Origin: Paenibacillus sp. Soil766
Lineage (GTDB): Bacteria > Bacillota > Bacilli > Paenibacillales > NBRC-103111
Length of the DNA stretch: 64,000 bases
Assembly: GCF_001428105.1 (NCBI RefSeq)
Contig: NZ_LMSJ01000013.1
Location: forward strand, 85,998-149,997
Direction of reading: 5' to 3'
Positions 44,890 to 54,170 of the stretch are shown piece after piece. The notes under the pieces are model-generated. The model saw only the letters and a list, made by a program, of their open reading frames with translations. It searched no databases and was not told the origin of the DNA. Numbering within the stretch: the first letter of the stretch is position 1; the number at the start of each line of letters is the position of its first letter. Both the position numbers and the translations under genes were made by a program.

Positions 44890-46452
44890 TCAGCCGTTCA
44901 ACGATTTCTTGAAGCCAGCGTGCCATTCCTTAACTTTCTGGATATCGGCGACTTGCATTTTGCGGTTCTGGACTTTATCCCATTTCACGTAGTTTTCCCG
45001 GGGGAGGACGCCCGTTCGTTCCGACCATATTGTGTATTCTTGCTCCAAGGCGGAAACCAGATCGGGACGGGCTTCGGCCAAATCGTACAGCTCCGTTCCG
45101 TCTTTCTCCAAGTCGTAAAGCTCCCAATTTTCCTGGTAAAACTTGACCAACTTCCAATTGTTGCGCCGAATTCCGCAATTCCCTTCGTGTTCCCAGAACA
45201 AGTACTCTTTATGTGGTTCGTCGGCTTCGAGGATGGACCGTATGCTCGTTCCTTCCACCGGCAAAATGTGATGGCCGTTATATTCCTTGGGATACTCTGC
45301 GCCAGTATATTCGACTATCGTGGCCATCACATCGGGGAGTTGAGCAGGTGAATGACGAATCGTTCCTCGCTTCTGCAACCCGGTTGGCCAGTGGATGATG
45401 AACGGGGACGCGATTCCCCCCTCATGGATGTAATGCTTATACATACGGAACGGAGTGTTGGACAAATTCGCCCACCCGTATCCATAATGTCCGTTTCCGA
45501 CATTGAAATCGGGGCCCCCAGGGAGGAGGCTGGTATCTGTGATGACCGGAAATTCCCCGTTCCCCCCGTTGTCCGCCAAGAATATGACGATGGTGTTGTC
45601 CATCTGCCCGGTCCGCTCCAGCAGCTCGAGTAATTTGCCAATATTGCGGTCCATACAATCCACCATCGCGGCATAAACCTCCATGGCCCGCAACCGCCAT
45701 TCCTTATGAGGCTCTTCCACCCAGCTCCCCGCCGCCGATCCTTCCTTCGGGGAAAGCTCCCAGTCAGCATCGATGAGCCCCATATCCCGCATCCTACTGA
45801 ACCTCTCCGCGCGCAGTTCGTCCCAGCCGCTGTCAAAACGACCCTTGTACTTGGCAATGTCGTCCGGTTTCGCCTGAAGTGGAAAATGAGGCGCTGTATA
45901 TGGCATATACAGGAAAAACGGTTGCTCCGGGGTCCGGTCGACATGCTCCTTAACAAACCGGATCGCTTGCATCGTCATATGATCAGTCGAATAGTACTCG
46001 TCGCCGAAGGATTCGGCTCCCATTGGTTCTCCGTTGCAGGTAACGTTGTCCGTTCTGTAATAGTCCGCCTTGTATTCAGCAGCCTTATCGAAGCCTCGCT
46101 TGTGTGCCAAAACCGAACCGACATGCCATTTCCCGGACATGTAGGTGCCGTAGCCACTACTTTTAAGAACTTCGGCAATCGTGACGCAACCGTCGCTGAG
46201 CTTCTCCGTATAAGGGCCGTAATATCCTTCCAAATGTGCCATGCCCGCTTGATGCGGATGTAGGCCGGTCAGAAGCGAAGCTCTGGCCGGCGAGCAGCGG
46301 GCTGTATTTGAGAAATTGGTCAGGCGTACTCCGTCCGCAGCCAGTCGGTCCAGGTTTGGCGTTTCGATATCTCCTCCGTAGCAGCCGATATCTGAGAAAC
46401 CCAGATCATCGGCCAAAATAAGGACGACATTCGGTTTTCTGTCTTGTTCCAT
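44890..46452 (-). CDS. Type I sulfatase
   Basis: 520 residues. The sulfatase signature C-S-P-A-R (Cys53, to be converted to formylglycine) is in RCSPARASLLTGLHPHQAG; metal ligands Asp15/Asp16 are in LILADDLGFSDIGCYGG, and the second signature region GYGTYMSGKWHVG follows. No signal peptide is seen, so it is probably cytoplasmic. ATG with AGGAGG. With the exported GH43-like gene next to it, the pair may handle a sulfated glycan. A separate formylglycine-generating enzyme would be needed and is not in the window. Confidence 0.92.
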   Translation of the reverse strand: MEQDRKPNVVLILADDLGFSDIGCYGGDIETPNLDRLAADGVRLTNFSNTARCSPARASLLTGLHPHQAGMAHLEGYYGPYTEKLSDGCVTIAEVLKSSGYGTYMSGKWHVGSVLAHKRGFDKAAEYKADYYRTDNVTCNGEPMGAESFGDEYYSTDHMTMQAIRFVKEHVDRTPEQPFFLYMPYTAPHFPLQAKPDDIAKYKGRFDSGWDELRAERFSRMRDMGLIDADWELSPKEGSAAGSWVEEPHKEWRLRAMEVYAAMVDCMDRNIGKLLELLERTGQMDNTIVIFLADNGGNGEFPVITDTSLLPGGPDFNVGNGHYGYGWANLSNTPFRMYKHYIHEGGIASPFIIHWPTGLQKRGTIRHSPAQLPDVMATIVEYTGAEYPKEYNGHHILPVEGTSIRSILEADEPHKEYLFWEHEGNCGIRRNNWKLVKFYQENWELYDLEKDGTELYDLAEARPDLVSALEQEYTIWSERTGVLPRENYVKWDKVQNRKMQVADIQKVKEWHAGFKKSLNG

Positions 46453-46864
46453 GTGCTAATCCTCCTACCGCATTTTTTTATAAATGGAAAAATCCACCAA
46501 TCTTTGCCATTCTTTTTACTTTCACAAGTTCCACGATCAGCTACTGAAATCGCTTACAATTATCATAATTCCCTTCATTCGGTTTGTTAATATCCAATAT
46601 GGAATAGTTGGTAAGCAATATGGACATGGAGGAATCCAATGTGAGAAAGACAAGAAGTTGTATCCATTAAAGTAAAAAAACCGCGCTTGCGCGGCATAAA
46701 TGGATATATGTTCTTGTCCTTTTACAATTGCTGGCTAACTTAGTTATTTCCCAACCAAACTTTACGCTTCTAGTGGAATATTTATTATCTTGCTTTCATA
46801 TGGGATCATTTATGGTAGTTTCTCTGCGCAGTCTGTAACGGCTTTCGAATTTTTCATCCCAGCC
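46453..46864. other. 412-base spacer with degenerate repeat copy D
   Basis: CCGCG-CTTG-CGCGG with ATAAATGGATATATGTTCTTGTC (46672-46722) resembles the second half of the dispersed repeat. TCTCTGCGCAGTCTGTAACGGC (about 46820-46840) recurs near 33133. No gene. Confidence 0.45.
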
Positions 46865-47342
46865 TTAGTTCATACTTTTTCTTAATTTAAGCAAGTTATA
46901 CCAGCTTACTCCACCATGTTGTGATTCTGATAAGCCATGGTTAACAAACCCGAGTCTTTCGTAAAAAGAAATTAACTCCTGTTTGCAAGTTAGCGTGATT
47001 CCCTCTCTTTCGTTATATACTGAAAGCTCCTCCATTTCTTCAATTAATATCTTTGCAATTCCTTGACCTCTAGCCTGTTTTGACACTGCCAGTCCTAAAA
47101 TACTCTGATAACCTCCACGCTTCGGATTCTCATTGATCTCTTTAAAAAGGTCATCCGTTATAAATGGCTGCGCAATTATTGGTCCATTAATATAACCAAG
47201 GATTTCGTCGGCTTTTTCTGCCACAATAAACGTATCTGCGATTAACTTCCTTGGTAGCTGCCTCTTTCTTTGTGAAGCCCTCGTTCTCAATGATTAACAG
47301 CTGTTCCAGATCTGAAATTTTAACATTTCGTAAAGATATCAT
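46865..47342 (-). pseudogene. GNAT acetyltransferase broken by a short deletion
   Basis: ATG 47342 begins MISLRNVKISDLEQLLIIEN and continues ...FTKKEAATKE, then the frame changes; the remainder LIADTFIVAEKADEILGYIN, then the acetyl-CoA site LGLAVSKQARGQGIAKILIE and HGGVSWYNLLKL, is in another frame (ORF from 47290). The two parts join where a GNAT protein would have about six more residues, so a deletion of roughly 17-20 bases is inferred near 47255. The downstream ORF lacks the first beta strand and a ribosome site. Confidence 0.75.
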
Positions 47343-47478
47343 GATGTTTATGTCTCGTCTCCATTCCTACAGTAATGTTCATTGTTAACGTAATGATTTA
47401 GAATGTTCTTGGATTATTATAGGCTTTATAATGATAAAATGTTATTAAAAGAGGATTTATAGGAGGTGTATTCAAAAA

Positions 47479-47746
47479 ATGAACTGGTACTTTTTAACTG
47501 CTTCAGTTCTCGCATTGGGCCAGCTGGCATGTGTTGACTGTCTTTGGGTGGGGTATGGCTCTCCTTCTGGTATGGCTTGCTAAACAGTCATTGGTCACTG
47601 GTACTTCCAGAGTACTTATTGACACGGTAGCAGGCTCCATGCTCATTGGAGCGCTTTTGATTTTGATTGGTACAAAAGCGAATCATCCTGGGTGGGTAGG
47701 GCTATTAGGTGTAGCCGTACTTGTATGGTTTGGTGGTACTCAATAG
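47479..47746 (+). pseudogene. Small membrane protein gene with a one-base insertion
   Basis: ATG 47479 with AGGAGGTG encodes MNWYFLTASVLALGQLA and then shifts out of frame; skipping T47530 lets it continue as VLTVFGWGMALLLVWLAKQS ... ADTVAGSMLIGALLILIG-type helices to the stop at 47746. The joined product would be 88 residues with three membrane helices. Without correction the first frame ends after 34 codons. Family not known. Confidence 0.65.
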
Positions 47747-47800
47747 CTGTAATTACTGTGCACTTACAACCCTACCCTATCATCCAGAAAGTTACAATAT

Positions 47801-48124
47801 TCATATAATTGCTTTATGGTACAATAAATTCATAATTACGACTGAATTCGTGTTCTTTGGAACCCACCTACAATCGCTCGTTTCCTCAGAAGTAGTTAGT
47901 TCTCCGCCAACATTCGGATTTTTGACCATGAACAGATTACCGTACTGTTGGTAAAATGAATTCTTGTCATAATACATCACTTTAATCGTTACTTTCTCGT
48001 CTTTCCCCAACTTCTTAAGCGATCCGGCTTCTCTTAAAGAACTACTTGTCTTCTCCGAAAAATCCCACCCAGTCAACACGCCAATTACCGCAATGACAGC
48101 AAGTGTACACATCCAACGTTTCAT
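47801..48124 (-). pseudogene. Chimeric ORF: solute-binding-protein N-terminus joined to a Nudix gene piece
   Basis: 107 codons. Codons 1-70 match the start of an extracellular solute-binding protein (signal segment MKRWMCTLAVIAVIGVLTG, later VTIKVMYYDKNSFYQQYGNL), but the lipobox cysteine after LTG is TGG (Trp). From codon 72, VGGELTTSEETSDCRWVPK is almost identical to the middle of the Nudix gene at 42030-42515, same frame, after which it degenerates. It cannot make either parent protein. Confidence 0.75.
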
Positions 48125-48242
48125 TTGCTTCCCTCCACATTGTATTAAATACCAAATATAGTAATAATTCCTACAGTATCATACACGTATCAGGAATAAA
48201 ATACATATTATGCCAATTTTAGTAGAATAGAGGACGAAAAAG

Positions 48243-48269
48243 AAAGGACATGCTGTCAGCACGTCCTTT
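48243..48269. terminator. Hairpin terminator
   Basis: AAAGGAC-n-GTCCTTT with a GCT/AGC inner pair; T-rich sequence follows on the plus strand. Confidence 0.6.
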
Positions 48270-48319
48270 GATTCCCTTTATTTATTTTATCGAGGAAAAT
48301 CCAATATATTGCGGGATTT

Positions 48320-48395
48320 ACTGTAGACATACACATTTGCTGTAGTTTTGTAATCCATTCTAAGTTACTGTTAATACCGTTTGCCCATATTAAGT
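48320..48395 (-). pseudogene. Fragment matching the 3' end of the Big2-type gene at 59706
   Basis: About 70 bases (TAGACATACACATTTGCTGT through CCGTTTGCCCATAT) match 59709-59782 with few differences. The piece covers the last codons of the exported Big2-type gene. No other part of that gene is here. Confidence 0.7.
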
Positions 48396-48497
48396 AATAT
48401 TTTTTGTCGAATTATGGAAGTTTTTATTGTTTTTTTTATATACTTCTGCGATACTTTTATATGTTAGTAAATAAATAGGAAAAAGGGGTATTATTTT

Positions 48498-48935
48498 ATG
48501 GATTTTATGTTAAAGAATCTTCACAATGTTTTTAATCATGTTCCTGTAGCAATGCTGATTTTTAGTTTCATCTTTGACTTGATTGCTGCTTTGTTCAAGA
48601 AAAAGGAATGGAATTTTGCGGGGTTACTCTGCTTGATCGTAGGGGCTTTAGGAGCGATTGCAGCAGTACTCACTGGACCTGCATGGACGAAAAACCCACT
48701 CTTTCCTGACCACCAATTATTCGGACAGTTAACGATGGTTGCAGCTATTCTACTCCTATTGGTTCGATTAGTCTTCCGCTTTTGGAAAACGTTGGATATT
48801 GGGAAGAATCCTTTTTATTTAGTCGGAGCTCTTGTCATGGTGATTCTCGTAGCATACACGGGACATCTTGGGGGAGAAATGATACATAAGAAAGCCCCAA
48901 CCCCTCCTGTTAAAGTTGAGGCGGTCCAAAAATAG
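48498..48935 (+). CDS. DUF2231-type membrane protein
   Basis: 145 residues, four membrane helices. HNVFNHVPVAMLIFSFIFDL at the start and the closing AYTGHLGGEMIHK carry the conserved His residues of DUF2231, perhaps heme or metal related. ATG has AAAAGGGG upstream. A hairpin terminator follows. Intact within a zone of broken genes. Confidence 0.82.
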   Translation: MDFMLKNLHNVFNHVPVAMLIFSFIFDLIAALFKKKEWNFAGLLCLIVGALGAIAAVLTGPAWTKNPLFPDHQLFGQLTMVAAILLLLVRLVFRFWKTLDIGKNPFYLVGALVMVILVAYTGHLGGEMIHKKAPTPPVKVEAVQK

Positions 48936-48952
48936 CAATAGTAATATGACTT

Positions 48953-48993
48953 AAAGGTGGGTGAAAAGGAAATAAATCCTTAATCCCACCTTT
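48953..48993 (+). terminator. Terminator after DUF2231 gene
   Basis: AAAGGTGGG pairs with CCCACCTTT with an inner GGA/TCC pair, followed by TAATTG. Confidence 0.75.
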
Positions 48994-49014
48994 AATTGTC
49001 TAATAATATGCTGA

Positions 49015-49125
49015 TTATTGGGTTTCTGTAAAAACACAGCAACACCATCGTTATCATTTGAATCGGTTACTTTTTAAACAATTCGACATCATTGTAATCA
49101 TCGCCAAAACCATGCTTCCTGATGA
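49015..49125 (-). pseudogene. Cof-type HAD phosphatase remnant
   Basis: The minus strand reads HGFGDDYNDVELFKK, then in a shifted frame VTDSNDNDGVAVFLQKP. Compared with the intact gene at 16183-16977 (VFGDDFNDLGLF ... ITESNDNDGVAVALEKF), about 25 residues between these motifs are missing and there is a frameshift. Nothing of the N-terminal part is present. Confidence 0.75.
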
Positions 49126-49150
49126 ACCTTACCACAAGTAATGGCATCTC

Positions 49151-49812
49151 TCATCTTCTTGTGCTCCGTATGATGAAGCGAATACCTAAACCTGCAATGA
49201 TTAGAATCCACAATTGATAAGCATACGCATTAATCTCAACGGCTGCGGACCATCCAGCCCATTCTAGAACACCGGCTATGATACCGAGTCCGCTTAAATC
49301 GGAGAGATAAGCCGCCCACTTCGGTAAATACCCGGATTGGTACAAAGCTATAGCTGTAAGAATCGCCCATATGCCCATCGTTGTAAAACCGAGGGTTTCC
49401 CCAAGCGTGACTCCTAAATACTGATGAAACGTATGAAAAACAAGTTCCACGGCTTCTTTCTGGGCGACATCCCTCCCATCATATTGGACGGCTAAATAAT
49501 TAAAAGCGAACAACCACCTCGAGAAACCCAGCACATGAAAGAACGCACTGGCTAGCCCCACACCCTCCGACTCGTCTGGCTTGTAAGGCGGTATAACATC
49601 ATGACAATCGGGATGATGAGCAAGCTGGATACGACCATTCCGGTCCAATACATTTTTAATGCTTCAAGATACATTCGCAGGATGACACCCACAGGTTTTC
49701 TCAAAATATCTGGATACTCAAAGCTGACCATAAGGCCCGTCCAGGAGACGACGATCATAAGAGGCATCAGCAGCAGCAGGATTCCCATTATTCGCATTTC
49801 GAAACGACTCAT
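49151..49812 (-). pseudogene. DUF4386-like membrane protein with frameshift
   Basis: ATG 49812 with GGAGGAAT encodes MSRFEMRIMGILLLLMPLMI ... RLTSQTSRRVWG then stops at about 49552; the other frame continues with GLASAFFHVLGFSRWLFAFN, FHQYLGVTLGETLGFTTMGI and the last helix LWILIIAGLGIRFII. The pieces join at about 49555-49565 in a GGGTGTGGGG tract, requiring one extra base or two fewer. The joined protein of about 220 residues would have six or more helices. Divergent from the next broken gene. Confidence 0.75.
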
Positions 49813-49926
49813 TGTTATTCCTCCATTGTTATCCATTTGATATAATTATCATAGGAGGTAATGCCTCTGATTCAAATGATACAAAACGCCAAAAAGTTAT
49901 TCCGTTGCGAAAAGGAGAACCCTCTT

Positions 49927-50960
49927 ATGGCCATAGCTTGTCTGTCTCTCTTATTCATCCTATTCTGAGTTATATGGTAGGGAAAGGTTACAATTCGGAA
50001 TCGTTCTGCTTATTCGCTTCGTTCGATAAGAGGATCCTTCAAGAAGCGGAGGCTCGAATCGGTGAGGAGGAATTCGACCGCTTGTTGGATTCCGCTTCAG
50101 CGTTTACTCATGACCAAAACTTCGGTCTTCATTTGGGACAAACGATTGAATTATCTAGTCTCGGTATTCTGGGTTATGTTCTGCTGCATTGCAGTACGAT
50201 AGAAGAAGTCCTTGCCGCATATCGGAGATATAATGTTATATTGTGCAGTGGAATTGAGATCGAGTGGGAAACATCCCTGAGGGAAACGGCTATCTTGTTC
50301 AAAGTCAGCGATCCGGCCAGACAAGTATCCAGACATGCTATAGAGGGAATGGTTAGTTCCTTGTATCATATTATTCTGAAACTAAGCTGCCGCAACTTCG
50401 TTCTTAACGAGCTGCGATTTGCTCATGAGGCACCGAAAGAGAGTGGGGAATATATAAACCTCCTTGGCATAAATCCCATGTTTAAAAGCAGCGCCAACCT
50501 CATTCGTTTGGATAACGAAGTGTAACAGTATCCAATCATTCTCTCGAACCTGGAATTGCTCAGTATGTTTGAGACCATTGCGGAAGAAGCGAGAAATCAG
50601 CTCTTGCATGGCCGTACATTTGCGGATCAGGTATATAAATGGGTTACACGGTGTATGCCTTCCTCCTTCCCAAGCGTTAAAGATGCGGCAAGCAATTTCA
50701 ATGTCAGCGTTAGAACGCTGCAATCAAATTTGAAGCAAGAGCAAGCGACTTACAATCAACTATTCAACAAAGCTCGAATGGAATTTGCCGTTCATTATTT
50801 GAAAATCCCACATTTTACGGTAGGTGAGATCGCATATTTGCTTCAATTTTCCGAGCCTAGTGCATTTCAGAGCGCCTTTAAGAGATGGACTGGACTTCCG
50901 CCGGGACAGTTTAGGGAAACATGCCGTTACAAACAGCGCGGAGTACCCTACAACAAATGA
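49927..50960 (+). pseudogene. AraC-family regulator split by in-frame TAA
   Basis: The main frame holds an N-terminal arabinose-binding-type region (LSYMVGKGYNSESFCLFASF ... LGILGYVLLHCSTIEEVLAA) up to TAA 50523-50525, then continues in the same frame (ILSNLELLSMFETIAEEARN) into an AraC double HTH (FNVSVRTLQSNLKQEQATYN; GEIAYLLQFSEPSAFQSAFK). The ATG with a good AAAGGAG site (49927) is in another frame for its first codons, so a second, small indel near the start is likely. Product would be about 340 residues if repaired. Confidence 0.75.
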
Positions 50961-51026
50961 ATTAGAGCACATAAAAGTTGCTCCAAAAGTTGCTGTTACA
51001 TAATATGCAGTTTAAACTACTGCTTA

Positions 51027-51137
51027 GATGATACTCGAATTGGTGAAGTTTACCCCGCCACTGCTGGGTTTCCGGTTCCTCAACTACCTGACATGCCAAA
51101 TGAGCATAGCCCTGGCTTGCAAGATATGTTTGTGTAA
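51027..51137 (+). other. C-terminal coding remnant
   Basis: Frame GAT GAT ACT... encodes DDTRIGEVYPATAGFPVPQL, then PDMPNEHSPGLQDMFV and TAA. It looks like the last 36 codons of a gene whose remainder is absent; the frame before it degenerates. Parent family not identified. Confidence 0.45.
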
Positions 51138-51144
51138 AGTATAC

Positions 51145-51182
51145 AATAGGCTTACTCCTGTATCAGCAGGAGTAAGCCTATT
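51145..51182. terminator. Strong bidirectional terminator
   Basis: AATAGGCTTACTCCTG and CAGGAGTAAGCCTATT form a perfect sixteen-base stem with a six-base loop; serves the RNase J gene on the minus strand. Confidence 0.85.
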
Positions 51183-51249
51183 TCACTTTGATGGACGCTA
51201 ATTAATCGCTATCGTTATCAGGCTATTTTCCACCCATATTCACGAAAAA

Positions 51250-52923
51250 TTAAACCTGAATAATTATCGGCAATATCATTGGCCTTCTTTTGGTCTGGGT
51301 GTATAAATACTTACCAACGGCTTCTTTAAGCGCTTGTTTGTAGAGCCCCCATTGGTTCGTTTTGACCTCCTGCAGCTGTATGATGGTCGTTAATGCAATT
51401 CGATGTACTTCTTCCATTAACTCCTCTGACTCTTTAACATAGACGAATCCGCGGGATATAATATCTGGTCCTGATACAACGGTGCCATCCGATTTACTGA
51501 GTGAAAGCACAAAAATTAGAATACCATCTTCAGATAACACTTTTCGATCGCGTAAAACGATATGACCAACATCTCCAATACCAAGCCCATCTACCAGTGT
51601 ATTTCCATTCGGAATATGACGCTCTTGACGAACGATAGAGCCAGTAAAGTCAACCACCTCGCCGTTATTGATGATAAAAATGTTATCCGATTTCACACCA
51701 ACAGCTTCAGCTAATAAACGATGCTGATACAACATGCGATACTCCCCATGAATAGGGATAAAGTATTGAGGCTTCATTAAAGTCAGCATAAGCTTCAATT
51801 CTTCCTGACTGGCATGACCGGATACATGCATGCCCGTTACCGATCCAGAGCCATAGATTACTTTAACTCCTTTCGCGAATAAGTTATCTACGATACGAGC
51901 TACGTTCCGCTCGTTACCAGGAATTGGTGTGGCTGCTAGAATCACTGTATCGCCTGGAGAAACACCGACTTGGCGATGTGTGCCACTCGCTAAACGTGCT
52001 AATGCAGCCATGGGTTCCCCTTGACTTCCCGTACAGAGGATGACGAGCTCGTGAGGAGAGTAACGATTCACATCTTGAGCTTCAATTAACATGGTAGGAG
52101 GTATTCTCAAATAGCCCAGCGATAAAGCTATATCCACGACATTGACCATGCTTCTCCCTAAAAGGGCGATTTTACGGTTTGTTTTTTCCGCTGCAACAAT
52201 GACTTGTTGTAACCTATTGACGTTCGAGGCAAAAGTTGATAAAAATATTTTTCCTGTAGCCTTGGCAAATGCTTCCTCAATATGATCGCCTACGAAGCGT
52301 TCAGAGGGTGTGAAACCTGGCCGCTCCGCATTCGTACTCTCGGATAGCAGAGCAAGTACTCCATTTTGACCAATCGCTGCCATCTTATGAATATCTGCGT
52401 ATTGCTCGTTTACCGGAGTTAAATCAAACTTGAAATCGCCTGTATGTACAACTACGCCTTGTGGGGTATCGAAGACGATACCTAAGCAATCAGGAATGCT
52501 GTGATTCGTTCGAAAGAAGCTAAGTGGAATGGCCCCTAATGTAAGGTTAGTATTTGCATCAATCTCATGCAGGGTAGTCGTGCCCAAAAGTCCGTGTTCT
52601 TTCAGTTTTCCCTTAATAAGGCCAAGGGTAAGTCGCGTAGCATAAATGGGCATGTTCAACTGTTTAATAATATAGGGAATTCCGCCAATATGATCCTCGT
52701 GTCCATGAGTGATAACCAAACCTCTCACTTTATCTTTATTGTCAAGTAAGTAAGAGATATCAGGGATAATCAGATCTATGCCCAACAGGCTTTCATCTGG
52801 AAATTTGGAACCACAGTCGATCACAATGATGTCATCGTTATATTGAATGACGTACATATTCTTTCCAATTTCATTCACACCACCAAGAGCTACGATTGAT
52901 AGCTTATCCTGGGCTGATTTCAA
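51250..52923 (-). CDS. Ribonuclease J
   Basis: 557 residues, full length for RNase J. Metal motif HGHEDH at about 73-78, further ligands in HTGDFKFDLTP, and the beta-CASP domain with GRSMVNVVDIA and LCTGSQGEPMAAL, then HVSGHAS and PIHGEYRM; a C-terminal domain follows (from about 450). The enzyme is a 5'-3' exo- and endonuclease for mRNA decay and rRNA maturation. TTG 52923 has GGAGG seven bases upstream. It may be a second RNase J paralogue, because no usual partner (RNA polymerase omega-like RpoY) is adjacent. Confidence 0.9.
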   Translation of the reverse strand: MKSAQDKLSIVALGGVNEIGKNMYVIQYNDDIIVIDCGSKFPDESLLGIDLIIPDISYLLDNKDKVRGLVITHGHEDHIGGIPYIIKQLNMPIYATRLTLGLIKGKLKEHGLLGTTTLHEIDANTNLTLGAIPLSFFRTNHSIPDCLGIVFDTPQGVVVHTGDFKFDLTPVNEQYADIHKMAAIGQNGVLALLSESTNAERPGFTPSERFVGDHIEEAFAKATGKIFLSTFASNVNRLQQVIVAAEKTNRKIALLGRSMVNVVDIALSLGYLRIPPTMLIEAQDVNRYSPHELVILCTGSQGEPMAALARLASGTHRQVGVSPGDTVILAATPIPGNERNVARIVDNLFAKGVKVIYGSGSVTGMHVSGHASQEELKLMLTLMKPQYFIPIHGEYRMLYQHRLLAEAVGVKSDNIFIINNGEVVDFTGSIVRQERHIPNGNTLVDGLGIGDVGHIVLRDRKVLSEDGILIFVLSLSKSDGTVVSGPDIISRGFVYVKESEELMEEVHRIALTTIIQLQEVKTNQWGLYKQALKEAVGKYLYTQTKRRPMILPIIIQV

Positions 52924-53198
52924 TATATAACCTCCATAACTTACGATTAAAGTCTAGGTGAGATTCGCCGATTGATAATGGTACATATAAAACACTTGGA
53001 ATTTTTTCCTTTTATCAATTGCTCATTTTCGCAAAGTAAACAACGCATTTAATCACCTCTGTTGTATTGTGTCCAAATGAAATAGTCAAATAATCACCTT
53101 TGCAGTAATTTTATTCTTTATCTAGTAGTAACTATCAAGTTAGCTTGGACATACTATCTAAAATTTAAGTCACTTTACAATAGGGGGAAGCTTGTAGA

Positions 53199-54062
53199 AT
53201 GGAACATAAACAAATTAGGGATATGGAAGATACAATGGAAAATCATTATATACCGATAACTTCCGTTAGAAGCGGTGAAGGTTAAGAGGTTAGCCCCGAT
53301 CTATTCTGCTATACCAACCAGATCGTTAACATAAGTATGGTTGGCACTGCCGAAGATTGGGTGTTAGTGGATACGGGCATGCCGCAATCAGCCAACCGTA
53401 TTCGGAAGGTCGTAGAAGGTCGTTTTGGTACAGAATCGCGACCTAAGGCCATTATTCTAACACATGGGCACTTTGATCATGTTGGATCTGTTGTTGATCT
53501 CATTAAAGCTTGGAACGTATACGTGTATGCCCACGAGCTTGAAATACCTTATTTAACCGGCCAAGCCAGTTATCCCGAACCTGACGGTTCCGTTGAAGGC
53601 GGACTTATAGCCAAGATCTCACCATTCTTTCCAAATGAGCCTATCAATCTTGGAAGTCATGTGCAAAATTTACCATCCGATGGAAGTATCCCTTTCATGC
53701 CAGGATGGCGATGGATCCATACACCAGGTCATACACCAGGGCACGTTTCGCTTTTTCGTGATAAGGATCGTGCACTTATTGCAGGCGATGCGTTTGTAAC
53801 GGTTGAGCAAGATTCACTGTATAAAGTTCTAACACAGATGAAGAAGCTGACAGGACCTCCGGTATATTTTACAACTGATTGGCATGCTGCTGAGCAATCC
53901 GTTAGAAAGTTAGAAGCTTTACATCCGAGTGTAGCCATTTCCGGGCATGGGGTACCTATGTCTGGCGAGGAACTAACAAGCGGATTGTCTCAATTGGTGG
54001 CCGATTTCAAACGAATAGCTGTCCCCGACCATGGTCGATATGTAGATAAAGAAGTTCAGTAA
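53199..54062 (+). pseudogene. Metallo-beta-lactamase-fold hydrolase with early in-frame TAA
   Basis: ATG 53199 after GGGGGAAG reads MEHKQIRDMEDTMENHYIPI TSVRSGEG, then TAA (53283-53285), then EVSPDLFCYTNQIVNISMVG and the rest in the same frame. The core has THGHFDHVGS, DTGMPQS, HTPGHTPGHVSLF and GHGVPMS, a full metal-site set. Restoring TAA to CAA (Gln) would give a normal 287-residue protein. Internal initiation at ATG 53337 would omit the first strands and has no ribosome site. Confidence 0.78.
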
Positions 54063-54170
54063 TCGTTTCCTCCAATTAATTAAATCCGATAGGAGTAATT
54101 TGATAACGACTGCGCAAATTAATGCAAGAGGTGATAATGTGTATTCTTTACGGGGGCAAGACACAGGGTT

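Noticed and set aside
45327..45956. 209-codon frame inside the sulfatase gene
   Set aside because: A shifted-frame shadow in GC-rich DNA of the sulfatase; Arg/Ser/Trp-rich composition is not protein-like.
23349..53285. Genetic-code change making TAA a sense codon
   Set aside because: Most genes here end normally at TAA, so the three internal TAA codons are better explained by mutation or error.
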